From assembly GCF_015704865.1 (NCBI RefSeq), contig NZ_JADQTO010000007.1, positions 310,001-374,000 on the forward strand: a stretch of 64,000 bases of DNA. The letters are read 5' to 3'. This DNA is from Actinoplanes aureus. Its GTDB lineage: Bacteria > Actinomycetota > Actinomycetes > Mycobacteriales > Micromonosporaceae. Position 1 is the first letter of the stretch. The number at the start of each line of letters is the position of its first letter. The notes beneath the pieces were generated by a model. That model did no database searches, was not told the origin of the DNA, and saw nothing but the letters and a program-made list of their open reading frames with translations. Of the stretch, positions 1 through 8,539 are shown piece by piece. The translations under genes were made by a program, and so were the position numbers.

Positions 1-318
1 GCCGCGGAAGTGACGGAACCGGTCGCGCTCCACCTTGAGGACCCACGCACCGCGGCGGAACCCGAAGCGCATCGGGTTGCACTCGTACTCGTCCCACTTG
101 CCGGCCCAGTCTCCGATCCGGCCGGCCCGCTCACAGGCCCGGTAGGTCCGGAAGAAGCCGGCCACCCGCTCGCGGCCGAAGTCCTGCTGGACCTGGCTCT
201 TGGTGGGCTTCTTCACCGTCGTGCCGCTGCTGTCGGCCGCGAGGGCCGGCGCGCCGACCGAAGCACCGGCCAGCAAGCCGAGGCCCGCCATGGTCAGCGT
301 CCGCATCACCTTGTTCAT
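1..318 (-). CDS. small secreted protein, 3' end beyond window
   Basis: The frame opens with ATG at 318 and runs off the left edge after 106 residues. The first 28 or so residues form a signal peptide: MNKVMR, a hydrophobic core (LTMAGLGLLAGASVG) and an APALAA cleavage site. The mature part is basic and aromatic, with two Cys (TYRACERAG and EYECNPMRF), a KKPTKSQ stretch and a repeated FR/RF pattern. GGGGAAAG lies just upstream of the start. I do not recognise a family; it resembles the short secreted proteins common in Actinoplanes-type genomes. The reading frame is clear, the function unknown. Confidence 0.72.
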   Translation of the reverse strand, partial: MNKVMRTLTMAGLGLLAGASVGAPALAADSSGTTVKKPTKSQVQQDFGRERVAGFFRTYRACERAGRIGDWAGKWDEYECNPMRFGFRRGAWVLKVERDRFRHFRG

Positions 319-392
319 CGTCTTTCCCCATTCCTCGGTGTTGTTCCCTCCGTGGTTAAGACGATGACAGATCGGACAAATCACTCTAAGCA

Positions 393-422
393 CCTATACA
401 GGTACTTTCGGTCAGATACCAA
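393..422 (-). promoter_or_regulatory. putative promoter of the secreted-protein gene
   Basis: On the minus strand TTGGTA (417-422) and extended TG-TATAGG (393-398) are separated by 18 bases. The -10 overlaps a near-perfect inverted repeat (389-406, AGCACCT-ATAC-AGGTACT), which could be an operator. Expected start near 386. Motif match only. Confidence 0.35.
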
Positions 423-529
423 TGATCTACTGGCCGAATCGGGTGCCGAATGATCCATTTCCGGGTGCGCCGCGATGCCCGGCCGCTCCGGACCCTCGTT
501 GGGCAGGATGCGGCGCATCCCGCCCATCA

Positions 530-566
530 AAAAAGGCCGGGAGATCGTTGATCTCCCGGCCTTTTT
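530..566 (-). terminator. intrinsic terminator of the opp operon
   Basis: A 12-bp perfect stem (535-546 with 550-561) and a GTT loop are flanked by A-runs and T-runs, so it can work both ways. It starts 8 bases after the oppF stop codon and would also shield oppF from the gene at 1-318. Confidence 0.88.
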
Positions 567-573
567 CGCAGTG

Positions 574-1581
574 TCAGTGCCCGTGCACGACGTCGCGGAT
601 CTCCGCGAAGTGGCACGCGCTCGGGTGCGGCGACCGCTCCCGCAACTGCAGGACCGGGTCCTTCTCGGCGCAGACACTCTGCGCCTTCCAGCACCGGGTA
701 CGGAACCGGCAGCCGGACGGCGGGTTGGCCGGCGACGGCACGTCACCTTCCAGGACGATCTGGTCGCGGTGGCCACGCAGGCGCGGGTCCGGGACCGGTA
801 CGGCCGACAGCAGCGCCTGGGTGTACGGGTGCGTCGGCTGGTCGTAGATCTCCGTGTCGTACCCCTGCTCGACGATCCGGCCGAGGTACATCACGGCGAC
901 CCGGTCGGAGATGTGCCGAACCACCGACAGGTCGTGCGCGATGAAGATGTACGACAGACCGAACTCGTCCTGCAGCCGCTCCAGCAGGTTGATGACCTGC
1001 GCCTGGATCGACACGTCGAGCGCGGACACCGGCTCGTCGCAGACGATGATCTCCGGCTTGAGCGCCAGGGCCCGGGCGATGCCGATGCGCTGCCGCTGGC
1101 CGCCGGAGAACTGGTGCGGGTACCGGTTGATGTGGTCCGGGTTGAGACCCACCGTGTCCAGCAGGTCCTGCACCGCACGCTCGCGTCCCTTGCGCGGGAC
1201 GACCTCCGGGTGGATCTCGAACGGCTCGCCGATGATGTCGCCGACCGTCATCCGCGGGTTGAGCGAGGTGTACGGGTCCTGCAGCACCATCTGGATGTTG
1301 CGGCGGGCCCGGCGCAGCTCGTTGCCCTTGAGCCGGACCATGTCCTGCCCACGCACCATGATCGAGCCCGAGGTCGGCTTCTCCAAGCCGACCAGCAGTT
1401 TCGCCAGGGTGGACTTGCCGCAGCCGGACTCGCCGACCACGCCGAGGGTCTCACCGCGGCGCAGCTGGAGGTCGACGCCGTCGACCGCCTGAACCGCACC
1501 GACCTTGGTCTTGAAGACGATGCCCTGGTTGATCGGGAAGTGCTTGACGAGACTCTTGGTCTCCAGGACGACGTCAGTCAC
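574..1581 (-). CDS. oppF: oligopeptide ABC transporter ATPase (OppF/DppF type)
   Basis: 335-residue ATPase that powers peptide uptake as one of two NBDs of the importer. Walker A is GESGCGKST, the signature is FSGGQRQRIGIARAL, Walker B is IIVCDEP followed by SALDVS, and the H-loop is FIAHDLS. The C-terminal oligopeptide-transporter extension carries the Cys-containing CRFRTRC...VCAEKDP pattern known to hold an Fe-S cluster or zinc in this family. The GTG start at 1581 overlaps the end of oppD by 8 bases, so the two are translationally coupled. Last gene of an oppABCDF operon, followed by a strong terminator. Whether substrates are di- or oligopeptides cannot be told from sequence. Confidence 0.92.
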   Translation of the reverse strand: MTDVVLETKSLVKHFPINQGIVFKTKVGAVQAVDGVDLQLRRGETLGVVGESGCGKSTLAKLLVGLEKPTSGSIMVRGQDMVRLKGNELRRARRNIQMVLQDPYTSLNPRMTVGDIIGEPFEIHPEVVPRKGRERAVQDLLDTVGLNPDHINRYPHQFSGGQRQRIGIARALALKPEIIVCDEPVSALDVSIQAQVINLLERLQDEFGLSYIFIAHDLSVVRHISDRVAVMYLGRIVEQGYDTEIYDQPTHPYTQALLSAVPVPDPRLRGHRDQIVLEGDVPSPANPPSGCRFRTRCWKAQSVCAEKDPVLQLRERSPHPSACHFAEIRDVVHGH

Positions 1582-2605
1582 CGAGGACCTCCCGGAAGAA
1601 GTGGCAACGGGCGGTACGGTGCGGCGCCACGGCGTACGCCGGGGGCGCCGGATCCTGGCGGCAGGGATCCTTCGCGTACCGGCACCGGGGGTTGAACGCG
1701 CAACCGCGCGGAACGTCGGTGAGCGCCGGCGGCAGGCCGCGGATGACGTTGAGCTGCTGGCCCTTCATGTCGAGCCGCGGGATCGACTCGAGCAGCGCCC
1801 GGGTGTACGGGTGAGCCGGCCGCGAGTAGATGTCGTAGACAGCGGCCTCCTCGACGACCTTGCCCGCGTACATCACGGAGATCCGGTCGGCGACGTCCGC
1901 GACCACGCCCATGTCGTGCGTGATCAGGATGAGGCCCATGTTGCGCTGCTGCTGCAACTCCGCGAGCAGGCCCATGATCTGCGCCTGCACGGTGACGTCG
2001 AGCGCCGTGGTGGGCTCGTCGGCGATCAGCACCTCCGGGTCGAGCGCGAGCGCCATGGCGATCATGACGCGCTGGCGCATACCGCCGGAGAACTGGTGCG
2101 GGTAATCGCTGACCCGCGCCTTCGCGGCCGGGATCTTGACCTGGTCGAGCAGCTCCACCGCCTTCTTCTTCGCGTCCCCGCGGGACATGCCGCGGTGGAT
2201 CCGGAACACCTCGGCGAGCTGGAAGCCGACCGTGTAGACCGGGTTCAGCGCGGAAAGCGCGTCCTGGAAGATCATGGCGATCCGGTTGGCCCGCACCTTG
2301 CGGCGCTGCTCCTCCGGCAGGGTTAGCAGGTCGATGCCGCGGTAGCGCACCTCGCCCTTGGTGATGAAGCCGGGCGGGCTGTCCAGGATGCCCATGATCG
2401 CCTGGGCGGTCACCGACTTGCCGCAGCCGGACTCGCCCAGGATGGCGAGGGTCTCGCCGGGGGAGAGCCAGAAGTTCGCGCCGTTGACGGCCTTGGCTAC
2501 GCCGTACTGGGTGCGGAACTCGACGTGCAGGTCGGTGACCTCGAGGAGAGGTGCGCGCGGATCAACGCCGGGTAGGACGTCCATTTGCGCCTTGATATCA
2601 GTCAC
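1574..2605 (-). CDS. oppD: oligopeptide ABC transporter ATPase (OppD/DppD type)
   Basis: About 343-residue ATPase, partner of OppF. It shows Walker A GESGCGKS, signature [15 protein letters not shown], Walker [14 protein letters not shown] and the C-terminal CAFNPRC...DPCRQD cysteine pattern. The frame is open far upstream into oppC, but homology begins at the GTG at 2605, 4 bases after the oppC stop; an internal ATG at 2584 (MDVLPG), preceded by AAGG, is an alternative. It overlaps oppF by 8 bases. Family, operon order and motifs all agree. Confidence 0.91.
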   Translation of the reverse strand: MTDIKAQMDVLPGVDPRAPLLEVTDLHVEFRTQYGVAKAVNGANFWLSPGETLAILGESGCGKSVTAQAIMGILDSPPGFITKGEVRYRGIDLLTLPEEQRRKVRANRIAMIFQDALSALNPVYTVGFQLAEVFRIHRGMSRGDAKKKAVELLDQVKIPAAKARVSDYPHQFSGGMRQRVMIAMALALDPEVLIADEPTTALDVTVQAQIMGLLAELQQQRNMGLILITHDMGVVADVADRISVMYAGKVVEEAAVYDIYSRPAHPYTRALLESIPRLDMKGQQLNVIRGLPPALTDVPRGCAFNPRCRYAKDPCRQDPAPPAYAVAPHRTARCHFFREVLGD

Positions 2606-2609
2606 AGGG

Positions 2610-3551
2610 TCACCGCAACTTCGGGTCGAAGGCGTCGCGGATGGCGTCGCCCAACATGATGAAGGCCAGCACCGTGAGGCCGAGGAAGGTCGCGGGCCAG
2701 ACCAGCGGGGCGGCCGCCACACGGGCGGTACCGGTGGCCTCGGAGATCGCGATACCCCAGCTGATGGCGTCGCCCTTGAGGCCGACACCGAGGAAGGACA
2801 GCGTCGCCTCGACGCCGATGTTGACACCCAGCAGGATCGTCAGCACGACGATGAAGGCGGCGATCGAGTTCGGCAGGATGTGCCGCAACATGAGGCGTCC
2901 GGGGCCGGCACCGAGCATCCGGCCGGCCGCGACGTAGTCCTGGTTCTTCGACGAGATCACCGCGGAGCGCATGACACGGGCTCCGGTGGTCCAGGTCAGC
3001 AGACCCAGGGTCAGGATCACCGCGATGAGACCGTCGTCGTTCGGGTCCGCGGAGAGCCGCGAGGACAGCACGATGCCGGCGAGCAGGAACGGGATCGCCA
3101 GCATGATGTCGATGAACCGGGACAGTACCGCGTCCACCGAGCCGCCGAAGAAGCCGGCGGACAGGCCGACGACCATGCCGATCACGCCGGCGATCGCGGT
3201 CGACACCATACCGACGATGATCGAGTTACGGGCGCCGTAGATGGTCTTGGCGTAGACGTCGCAGCCCTGGAAGTCGTACCCGAAGATCGCGCCGCCGCTG
3301 GGGCCGGCGAACTTGCGGCTGAGGGCACAGTCACGCGGGTCCGCCGAGGTGAACAGCGTCGGCCAGGCCGCCATCAGGAGAACCACGACCACCAGGACGA
3401 TGGCCACCCAGAAGATCTTGCTTTTGCGCAGGTCGTTCCACGCGTCGCCGGCCAGGCTCCGGGGTTTGTCCTGCTTGCCACGACGCGGGCGCGGCTGCAT
3501 CGACATCTGGTCCGGGGCTTCGGCGGCGGTCACCGAATTCAAGTCACTCAT
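2610..3551 (-). CDS. oppC: oligopeptide ABC transporter permease (OppC/DppC)
   Basis: 313-residue inner-membrane permease. The basic cytoplasmic N-terminus (RPRRGKQDKPRS) is followed by a first transmembrane helix near residues 48-68, a periplasmic loop containing CALSRK and the BPD_transp_1 core with about five more helices. The EAA loop that docks the ATPases is visible as YVAAGRMLGAGPGRLMLRHI. The ATG at 3551 overlaps the oppB stop by 8 bases. Pairs with OppB to form the channel. Confidence 0.92.
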   Translation of the reverse strand: MSDLNSVTAAEAPDQMSMQPRPRRGKQDKPRSLAGDAWNDLRKSKIFWVAIVLVVVVLLMAAWPTLFTSADPRDCALSRKFAGPSGGAIFGYDFQGCDVYAKTIYGARNSIIVGMVSTAIAGVIGMVVGLSAGFFGGSVDAVLSRFIDIMLAIPFLLAGIVLSSRLSADPNDDGLIAVILTLGLLTWTTGARVMRSAVISSKNQDYVAAGRMLGAGPGRLMLRHILPNSIAAFIVVLTILLGVNIGVEATLSFLGVGLKGDAISWGIAISEATGTARVAAAPLVWPATFLGLTVLAFIMLGDAIRDAFDPKLR

Positions 3552-4470
3552 AGCGGATCCTGGGGTCGAGAGCGGCGTACAGAAGGTCGACGAGCAGGTT
3601 CACGATCAAGAAGATGATCACGAGGGCGCTCACGAAACCGACCACAAGCGGACCGTCCTCGGTCCGGATGCCGCGTGCGAGGTTGAAGCCCACACCGGGG
3701 ATGTTGAAGACGCCTTCGGTCACGATGGCGCCGGCCATCAGGTTGCCGAGGTCGACACCGATCAGAGTGATCACCGGGATCAGCGAGTTGCGCAGCACGT
3801 GCACGGAGATGACCCGCCGGAACGCCAGGCCCTTCGCCTTCGCGGTGCGCACGTAGTCGGCCCGCAGGTTCTCGGCGACCGAGGTACGCGTGACACGCAA
3901 CTGTGTCGCGAAGACCGAACTCGCCAGAACGAGCGCCGGCAACAGCAGAGCCCACATGCTCGGGTCAGCGCCGGAGGTCGGCGGGAACCAACCGAGCTGG
4001 ATGCCGAAGAGCAGCTGAGCCAGCGGCGCGATCACGACGATCGGCATGGACAGCAGGATCAGAGTGAAGACGAGCGTGACGTTGTCGAAGGTGCCACCGC
4101 GGCGGATAGCGGACGCTACACCGGCCACGATCGCGATGACCGCCGCGATCACGGCTGCGAGCAGGGCAAGCCGGAAGGTGACCGGCCAGGCGGCCTCCAG
4201 CATGTCGCCGATCTGCCGCCCGGTCAGCGACTGACCGAAGTCGCCGGTGAGCATGCCCTTCATGTAGTGCCAGTACTGGGCGATGAAGGGCTCGTCCAGG
4301 TGATAACGCTCGGTCAGCGCCTGGCGCTGACTCTCAGTGATGGGCCGTTCGCCCGCCAACGCCTGGAGGGGGTCGTCCTGGTTGGCGAACATCAGCGCGA
4401 AAACGACGAAGGTGGCCCCGAAGAAGGTGAGCACCATCTGAAGTAAGCGCCGCACGATGTAGCGGAACAT
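3544..4470 (-). CDS. oppB: oligopeptide ABC transporter permease (OppB/DppB)
   Basis: 308-residue permease beginning MFRYIVRRLLQM, the standard OppB/DppB N-terminus, with about six transmembrane helices. The EAA loop reads YVRTAKAKGLAFRRVISVHV and the conserved GGxVxTExVF-like stretch is GAIVTEGVFNIPGVG. The Shine-Dalgarno (GGAAGAGG) lies inside a perfect 16-bp palindrome, so access may be controlled. First of the four coupled genes oppBCDF, separated from oppA by 129 bases. Confidence 0.92.
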   Translation of the reverse strand: MFRYIVRRLLQMVLTFFGATFVVFALMFANQDDPLQALAGERPITESQRQALTERYHLDEPFIAQYWHYMKGMLTGDFGQSLTGRQIGDMLEAAWPVTFRLALLAAVIAAVIAIVAGVASAIRRGGTFDNVTLVFTLILLSMPIVVIAPLAQLLFGIQLGWFPPTSGADPSMWALLLPALVLASSVFATQLRVTRTSVAENLRADYVRTAKAKGLAFRRVISVHVLRNSLIPVITLIGVDLGNLMAGAIVTEGVFNIPGVGFNLARGIRTEDGPLVVGFVSALVIIFLIVNLLVDLLYAALDPRIRYE

Positions 4471-4480
4471 TCGGGTTTAG

Positions 4481-4497
4481 CCTCTTCCGCGGAAGAG
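4481..4497 (-). promoter_or_regulatory. palindrome enclosing the oppB ribosome-binding site
   Basis: CTCTTCCGCGGAAGAG (4482-4497) is a perfect palindrome, and its downstream arm in the mRNA plus one G forms the oppB SD (4481-4488). Folding would bury the SD; alternatively it is a dimeric protein operator. Confidence 0.5.
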
Positions 4498-4543
4498 CGC
4501 CGGCCTCGTGAGCACGGCGACGAGGGAAGTGGGATCAACAAAG

Positions 4544-4585
4544 CGGTGGCGCCACGGTCGCACAAATCCCGTGACGCCACCACCG
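4544..4585 (-). promoter_or_regulatory. oppA-oppB intercistronic stem-loop
   Basis: CGGTGGCGCCACGG (4544-4557) pairs with 4569-4585 through a stem with one 3-nt bulge and one mismatch. There is no T-tract. Such stems after a binding-protein gene usually protect the 3' end of its mRNA and lower permease expression. Confidence 0.5.
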
Positions 4586-4599
4586 TTCGAGCGGTTAAA

Positions 4600-6237
4600 T
4601 CAGCCGACTACTTCGATCTTGTAGAGGTTCACCTTCTGGAACAGGTCGACCTCGACGTTGTTGACCTTCTCCGAGTAGCCGAACACGTTCTGTCCGTTAC
4701 GGAGCGGGATCACCGGGAGGTCCTTGACGAGGATGTCCTCGGCCTCCTGCCACTTCTTGATGGCCTCCTCCGGCGTGGCGGCAGCAGAGCCCGCGGCGAC
4801 CAGGTTGTCGAAGGCCGGGTTGCTGTACCCGTAGTAGTTGGAGCCACCGGTCGTGCTGTACAGCGGACCGAGGTAGTTCTCCATCAGCGGGTAGTCCATC
4901 AGCCAGCCGAGGCGGATGAGGCCGACCGGCTCCTTCTTCTCCACCTTGGTCAGCAGGTCGGCGAACTTCGGCTCACCCTGACCGGTGCAGTTGACGCCCA
5001 GCGAGGCCTTGATCTGGTTGCACGTGGCGTCGACCCAGGCCTTGTGGCCACCGTCGACGTTGTACGTGATCTTGATCTCGGCCGGGCCCTTGGCGGCCTC
5101 GTACATCGTCTTGGCCTCGGTGGGGTTGTACTCACAGGCCGCGCCGCAGGTGTTCGGGCGGTAGCCCGCCACCACGGGGGAGACGAAGGACGTCGCCGGG
5201 GTCTGCGAGCCCAGGAACACCTGGTCGGTGATCTCCTGGCGGTTGATCGCCATGGAGATCGCCTTCCGGACGTTCACGTCCGCGAACTCCTTCTGGAACG
5301 TCGGGAAACCGACGAACTGGAACGAGGAGTTCGGGCTCTTCTTGAAGCGGTCGCCCAGGTCGGCGGAGGCCTTCGCCAGGCTCTCGATCGGAATCTGGGT
5401 CTGCACGTCGACGTTGCCCGCCACCAGGTCCGCGTACTCCGCGGTGTCCTCCTGGTAGATCTTCCAGGTGATGCCGTCGATCTTCGGGACCTGGCCCTTG
5501 AAGTCGGCGACCTTCTCCACGACGATCTGCGCGTCGTGCTCCCACTTGCCCTTCATCTTGAAGGGGCCGTTGCCGACGATGGCGTCCTCGAAGCCCTCGG
5601 CGATGACGCCGTCACCGGAGAACGCGGCCTTCGGCAGCGGGTAGAAGACGGTGTAGCCGAGCACCGACTTGAAGCCGGCGAACGGTGCCGAAAGCTTGAT
5701 CGTGAAGGTCGACTCGTCAACGACGGTCAGACCGGTCATCTTCTTGGCCTTGGGCTCGGGCGCCTTCTGCGGGCCCTCCTCGCCGTCCGGGTCCTTGGAC
5801 TGCAGGTCAGCGAAGCCGTCGATCTTCTCGAAGAAGTACGAACCACCCTGGCCGTTCGGCCCATAGGCGCCGTAGTTCCAGGCGTCGACGTAGTTCTGCG
5901 CGACAACCGGCTCACCGTTGTGGAAGGTGAAGCCCGGCTTGAGCTTCACGGTCCAGGTGGTGTTGGTCTTGTCCGGCGTGATCGACTCCGCGGCGACCTC
6001 GACCGGCTGGTTCTGGGCGTCGAAGTCGACGAGCGGGTAGAACAGCGACGCGAGAACCTCGGCACCGTTCGACTCCGTCGTGTTCGACGGAATCAAGTGC
6101 TGGGGCTCGCCGATACCAATCGAAACCGTATTTGATGTAGCGGCCGAGTCATCGGACCCGCCACTACCGCAACCGGCGGCCAACAAGGCGATGGCGGTCG
6201 CACCGACCGCCATCTTCCATGGGCTTTTCCCAGGCAT
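4600..6237 (-). CDS. oppA: peptide-binding lipoprotein (SBP family 5)
   Basis: 545 residues. The signal peptide MPGKSPWKMAVGATAIALL ends in lipobox LAAGC, with the lipidated Cys at 23 followed by a Gly/Ser linker. The SBP_bac_5 fold is recognisable from the start (VSIGIGEPQHLIPSN) through WTVKLKPGFTFHNGEPV and the domain-closing NVRKAISMAINR block. The ATG at 6237 has an ideal AAGGAGG SD 8 bases upstream; the upstream open frame to 6330 has neither signal peptide nor homology. It captures peptides outside the membrane and delivers them to OppBCDF. Confidence 0.93.
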   Translation of the reverse strand: MPGKSPWKMAVGATAIALLAAGCGSGGSDDSAATSNTVSIGIGEPQHLIPSNTTESNGAEVLASLFYPLVDFDAQNQPVEVAAESITPDKTNTTWTVKLKPGFTFHNGEPVVAQNYVDAWNYGAYGPNGQGGSYFFEKIDGFADLQSKDPDGEEGPQKAPEPKAKKMTGLTVVDESTFTIKLSAPFAGFKSVLGYTVFYPLPKAAFSGDGVIAEGFEDAIVGNGPFKMKGKWEHDAQIVVEKVADFKGQVPKIDGITWKIYQEDTAEYADLVAGNVDVQTQIPIESLAKASADLGDRFKKSPNSSFQFVGFPTFQKEFADVNVRKAISMAINRQEITDQVFLGSQTPATSFVSPVVAGYRPNTCGAACEYNPTEAKTMYEAAKGPAEIKITYNVDGGHKAWVDATCNQIKASLGVNCTGQGEPKFADLLTKVEKKEPVGLIRLGWLMDYPLMENYLGPLYSTTGGSNYYGYSNPAFDNLVAAGSAAATPEEAIKKWQEAEDILVKDLPVIPLRNGQNVFGYSEKVNNVEVDLFQKVNLYKIEVVG

Positions 6238-6479
6238 GGGAGTGCCTCCTTCAGGGGCGCTCACGAGGGGTTGTGTGAGTAGCTGCCACTGTGACACAGG
6301 GGCACGGAAACCGATGAGCGCCGTTATCAAGCCGATATTAGCCGTTTACGTCCCGGCGCCGACGCAAAGATCGTTCTTTCGGCAGATCTGACCGACCTGA
6401 CCTGCGCGTATACCGTGGAGTGTCCGTTCGGGTACCCAACGCAGCCGTGCAGACTGATACGAAACTCGCTTGACGGACC
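6238..6479 (-). promoter_or_regulatory. oppA upstream region with small palindrome
   Basis: 242 bases between oppA and the response-regulator stop. No coding potential seen. It holds a perfect inverted repeat CTGTG-A-CACAG (6289-6299), 52 bases before the oppA start, and a run of GCCGTTAT/GCCGATAT half-repeats near 6320-6345. A promoter must lie here, but I see no convincing -35/-10 pair. Confidence 0.4.
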
Positions 6480-7148
6480 CTAGACCAGGCGTCGGTCGGC
6501 GGCCCATCGTGACAGCTCGTAGCGGTTGCTCATCTGTAGTTTGCGAAGCACGTTCGAGACGTGCGTCTCCACTGTCTTGATCGAGATGAACAGCTCTTTC
6601 GCGATCTCCTTGTACGCGTACCCCCGGGCCAGCAGCCGCAGCACCTCGCGCTCGCGGTTGGTGAGCTGGTCCAGCTCCGGGTCGGCGACCGGCACGTCCG
6701 GCCGGGACGCGAACGCGTCCAGCACGAAGCCGGCCAGGCGCGGACTGAAGACCGCGTCGCCGTCGGCCACCCGCCGAACCGCCGCGGCCAGTTCGTCCGG
6801 CGAGATGGTCTTCGTGACGTACCCCCGGGCGCCGGCGCGGATCAGGCCGATCACGTCCTCGGCCGCGTCCGACACGGAGAGCGCGAGGAACTTGACCTGT
6901 GGATGACTGCGGCGGACCGACTCCAGGACCGCCCGTCCCCCGCCGTCCGGCATGTGCACGTCGAGCAGGACCACGTCGGGTTGCACCGCCGCGATCCGGC
7001 TGATCGCCTCGGCGACCGTGCTCGCCTCACCCACCACGTCGACGTGCACCCCGAGCTCGGCGCGCACGCCGGCGCGGAACATCGCATGGTCGTCGACCAG
7101 GAAGACGGTGAGCCGGCGGTCCTCCGGCTGTGCCACGGACTCGGTCAT
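6480..7148 (-). CDS. NarL/LuxR-type response regulator (LiaR-like)
   Basis: 222 residues. An N-terminal receiver has the acidic pair D19-D20 (FLVDDHAMFR), phospho-acceptor D63 (VVLLDVHMP), the conserved Ser (ALSVSD) and Lys (YVTKTIS). A C-terminal GerE helix-turn-helix (about 158-222) reads LTNREREVLRLLARGYAYKEIA with IKTVETHVSNVL. Its ATG overlaps the stop of the upstream kinase gene by 4 bases, so it is the cognate regulator. With the PspC-domain kinase and the PspC/LiaF-like protein next door it resembles cell-envelope stress systems (LiaFSR/VraSR). Targets unknown, possibly the divergent PspC operon. Confidence 0.9.
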   Translation of the reverse strand: MTESVAQPEDRRLTVFLVDDHAMFRAGVRAELGVHVDVVGEASTVAEAISRIAAVQPDVVLLDVHMPDGGGRAVLESVRRSHPQVKFLALSVSDAAEDVIGLIRAGARGYVTKTISPDELAAAVRRVADGDAVFSPRLAGFVLDAFASRPDVPVADPELDQLTNREREVLRLLARGYAYKEIAKELFISIKTVETHVSNVLRKLQMSNRYELSRWAADRRLV

Positions 7149-8407
7149 CGTGCCTGCTCCTTACCGGCGGTCACGCTCTCCCGCGAAACGGGAAGCATGA
7201 GCCGCACCTCCGTACCGTCACCGGGTGCACTGCGGATCTCGGCGCGCCCGCCATGTCTCTGCATGCGCCCGATGATCGATCCTCGTACGCCGTGCCGGGT
7301 CTCCGCCACGCCGCCGATCTCGAAGCCCGCACCGCGGTCCCGGACGAAGACGCTGAGCTCATCCTCCTCCACCTCGGCGTAGAGCGAAACAGTCTGGACC
7401 CCGGCGTGCCGGGCGGCGTTCACCAACGCCTCCCGCGCGGCGGCGACCAGCGCCATCACCCGCTCGTCGCACTGCGTGTCGCCGACCACCACCGTCTCCA
7501 CGGTGATCGCGAAGGTGTCCTCGACCTCGGCGGCGGCCTGCTCCAGTGCGGCGGAGAAACGCTCGGTCGGCGACCCGGTGGGCCGGTAGAGCCAGTTGCG
7601 GAGGCTGCGCTCCTGCCCGCGGGCGAGCCGCTGCACCTCTTTGATGTCGGCCGAGTTGCGCTGGATCAGAGCCAGGGTGTGCAGCACCTGGTCGTGGATC
7701 ATGGCGGCCAGCTCGGCCCGCTCCTGCTCCCGGATCCGGCCCTCACGCTCGGCGCGGAGCTGGCCGAACGTACGCCAGACCAGCGGCGCCACCACGACGC
7801 CGACGCCGAGCAGGCCGACGAACGCGAAGATCACGCCGTTGAAGACGGCGGCGAGCGACCCGGCCGGCGCGTACACCGCGACCACGCCGATGATGCCGAC
7901 CGCGACCAGGATCCCGCCGCCGATGAAGCGGAAGACGAAGGACCGCCGATCGTTCTCGGACACGAAGGCGGCGAACCAGGGGGCCGAGGCGATGTTGTTG
8001 TCGGCGCCCTGGTCGCGGCGGCTCGGATCGGACTGGTGCCAGATCACGCCGGCACCCACCGCGATCACCGCGATCATCCAGCCCGCGGTGGTGGTCACCT
8101 GGTCGTCGAAGACCAGCGCCTGGAGCAGGACGACGCCGAGGCCGATCGCGGCGAACGGCATCAGCGCCGCGAAGTCGCGGCGGGCCGGTTCCTCATCGGC
8201 GCGGGCCTCCTGCGGGAGCACCGCCCAGTAGGCCGCGTAGAGCAGCAGGCCGAGGGCGTTGAAGCCGAGCAGCACGACGAGCGCGATACGCACCGCCAGC
8301 ACCGGCAGGCCGAGATGGCGTGCCAGGCCGACCGCGACGCCCGCGACGATGCGGTGGTCGCGCGGCCGGTACAGCCGGCGTGGTTGCGGCGGGGCAGCGG
8401 TAGTCAC
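7145..8407 (-). CDS. PspC-domain sensor histidine kinase
   Basis: About 420 residues from GTG 8407. An N-terminal PspC domain (RLYRPRDHRIVAGVAVGLA, residues 11-66) precedes roughly five more transmembrane segments, then a HisKA_3-like dimerisation helix with phospho-acceptor H238 (AAMIHDQVLHTL) and an HATPase_c domain with N-box REALVNAARHAG and G-box DRGAGFEIGG. An ATG at 8443 would add 12 residues (MAPACPTCDD), but the PspC match begins after the GTG, which has a -10-like GACGAT 6 bases upstream. Likely senses membrane or cell-wall stress. Confidence 0.88.
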   Translation of the reverse strand: MTTAAPPQPRRLYRPRDHRIVAGVAVGLARHLGLPVLAVRIALVVLLGFNALGLLLYAAYWAVLPQEARADEEPARRDFAALMPFAAIGLGVVLLQALVFDDQVTTTAGWMIAVIAVGAGVIWHQSDPSRRDQGADNNIASAPWFAAFVSENDRRSFVFRFIGGGILVAVGIIGVVAVYAPAGSLAAVFNGVIFAFVGLLGVGVVVAPLVWRTFGQLRAEREGRIREQERAELAAMIHDQVLHTLALIQRNSADIKEVQRLARGQERSLRNWLYRPTGSPTERFSAALEQAAAEVEDTFAITVETVVVGDTQCDERVMALVAAAREALVNAARHAGVQTVSLYAEVEEDELSVFVRDRGAGFEIGGVAETRHGVRGSIIGRMQRHGGRAEIRSAPGDGTEVRLMLPVSRESVTAGKEQAR

Positions 8408-8539
8408 GCTTCGATCGTCACATGTGGGACAAGCCGGGGCCACGGGTAACTTCCCCCGGAAACCAGGGCCAGGATCTCAGGGTGGCCTCAGGGTCGGCTC
8501 CGGAAGCGAGTGGGGTGGCCCGGGAAGCACGATCGAACC
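8408..8539. promoter_or_regulatory. divergent promoter region, kinase operon and PspC operon
   Basis: 132 bases between the two starts. Each start codon is preceded at 6 bases by a -10-like xACGAT within the same 9-mer ACGATCGAA (minus-strand copy near 8410-8418, plus-strand copy 8530-8538), forming a widely spaced inverted repeat. This suggests leaderless, co-regulated divergent transcripts. Confidence 0.4.

Noticed and set aside
475..1695. Plus-strand frame opposite oppF and the oppD end
   Set aside because: Shadow; oppF has complete ABC motifs on the other strand.
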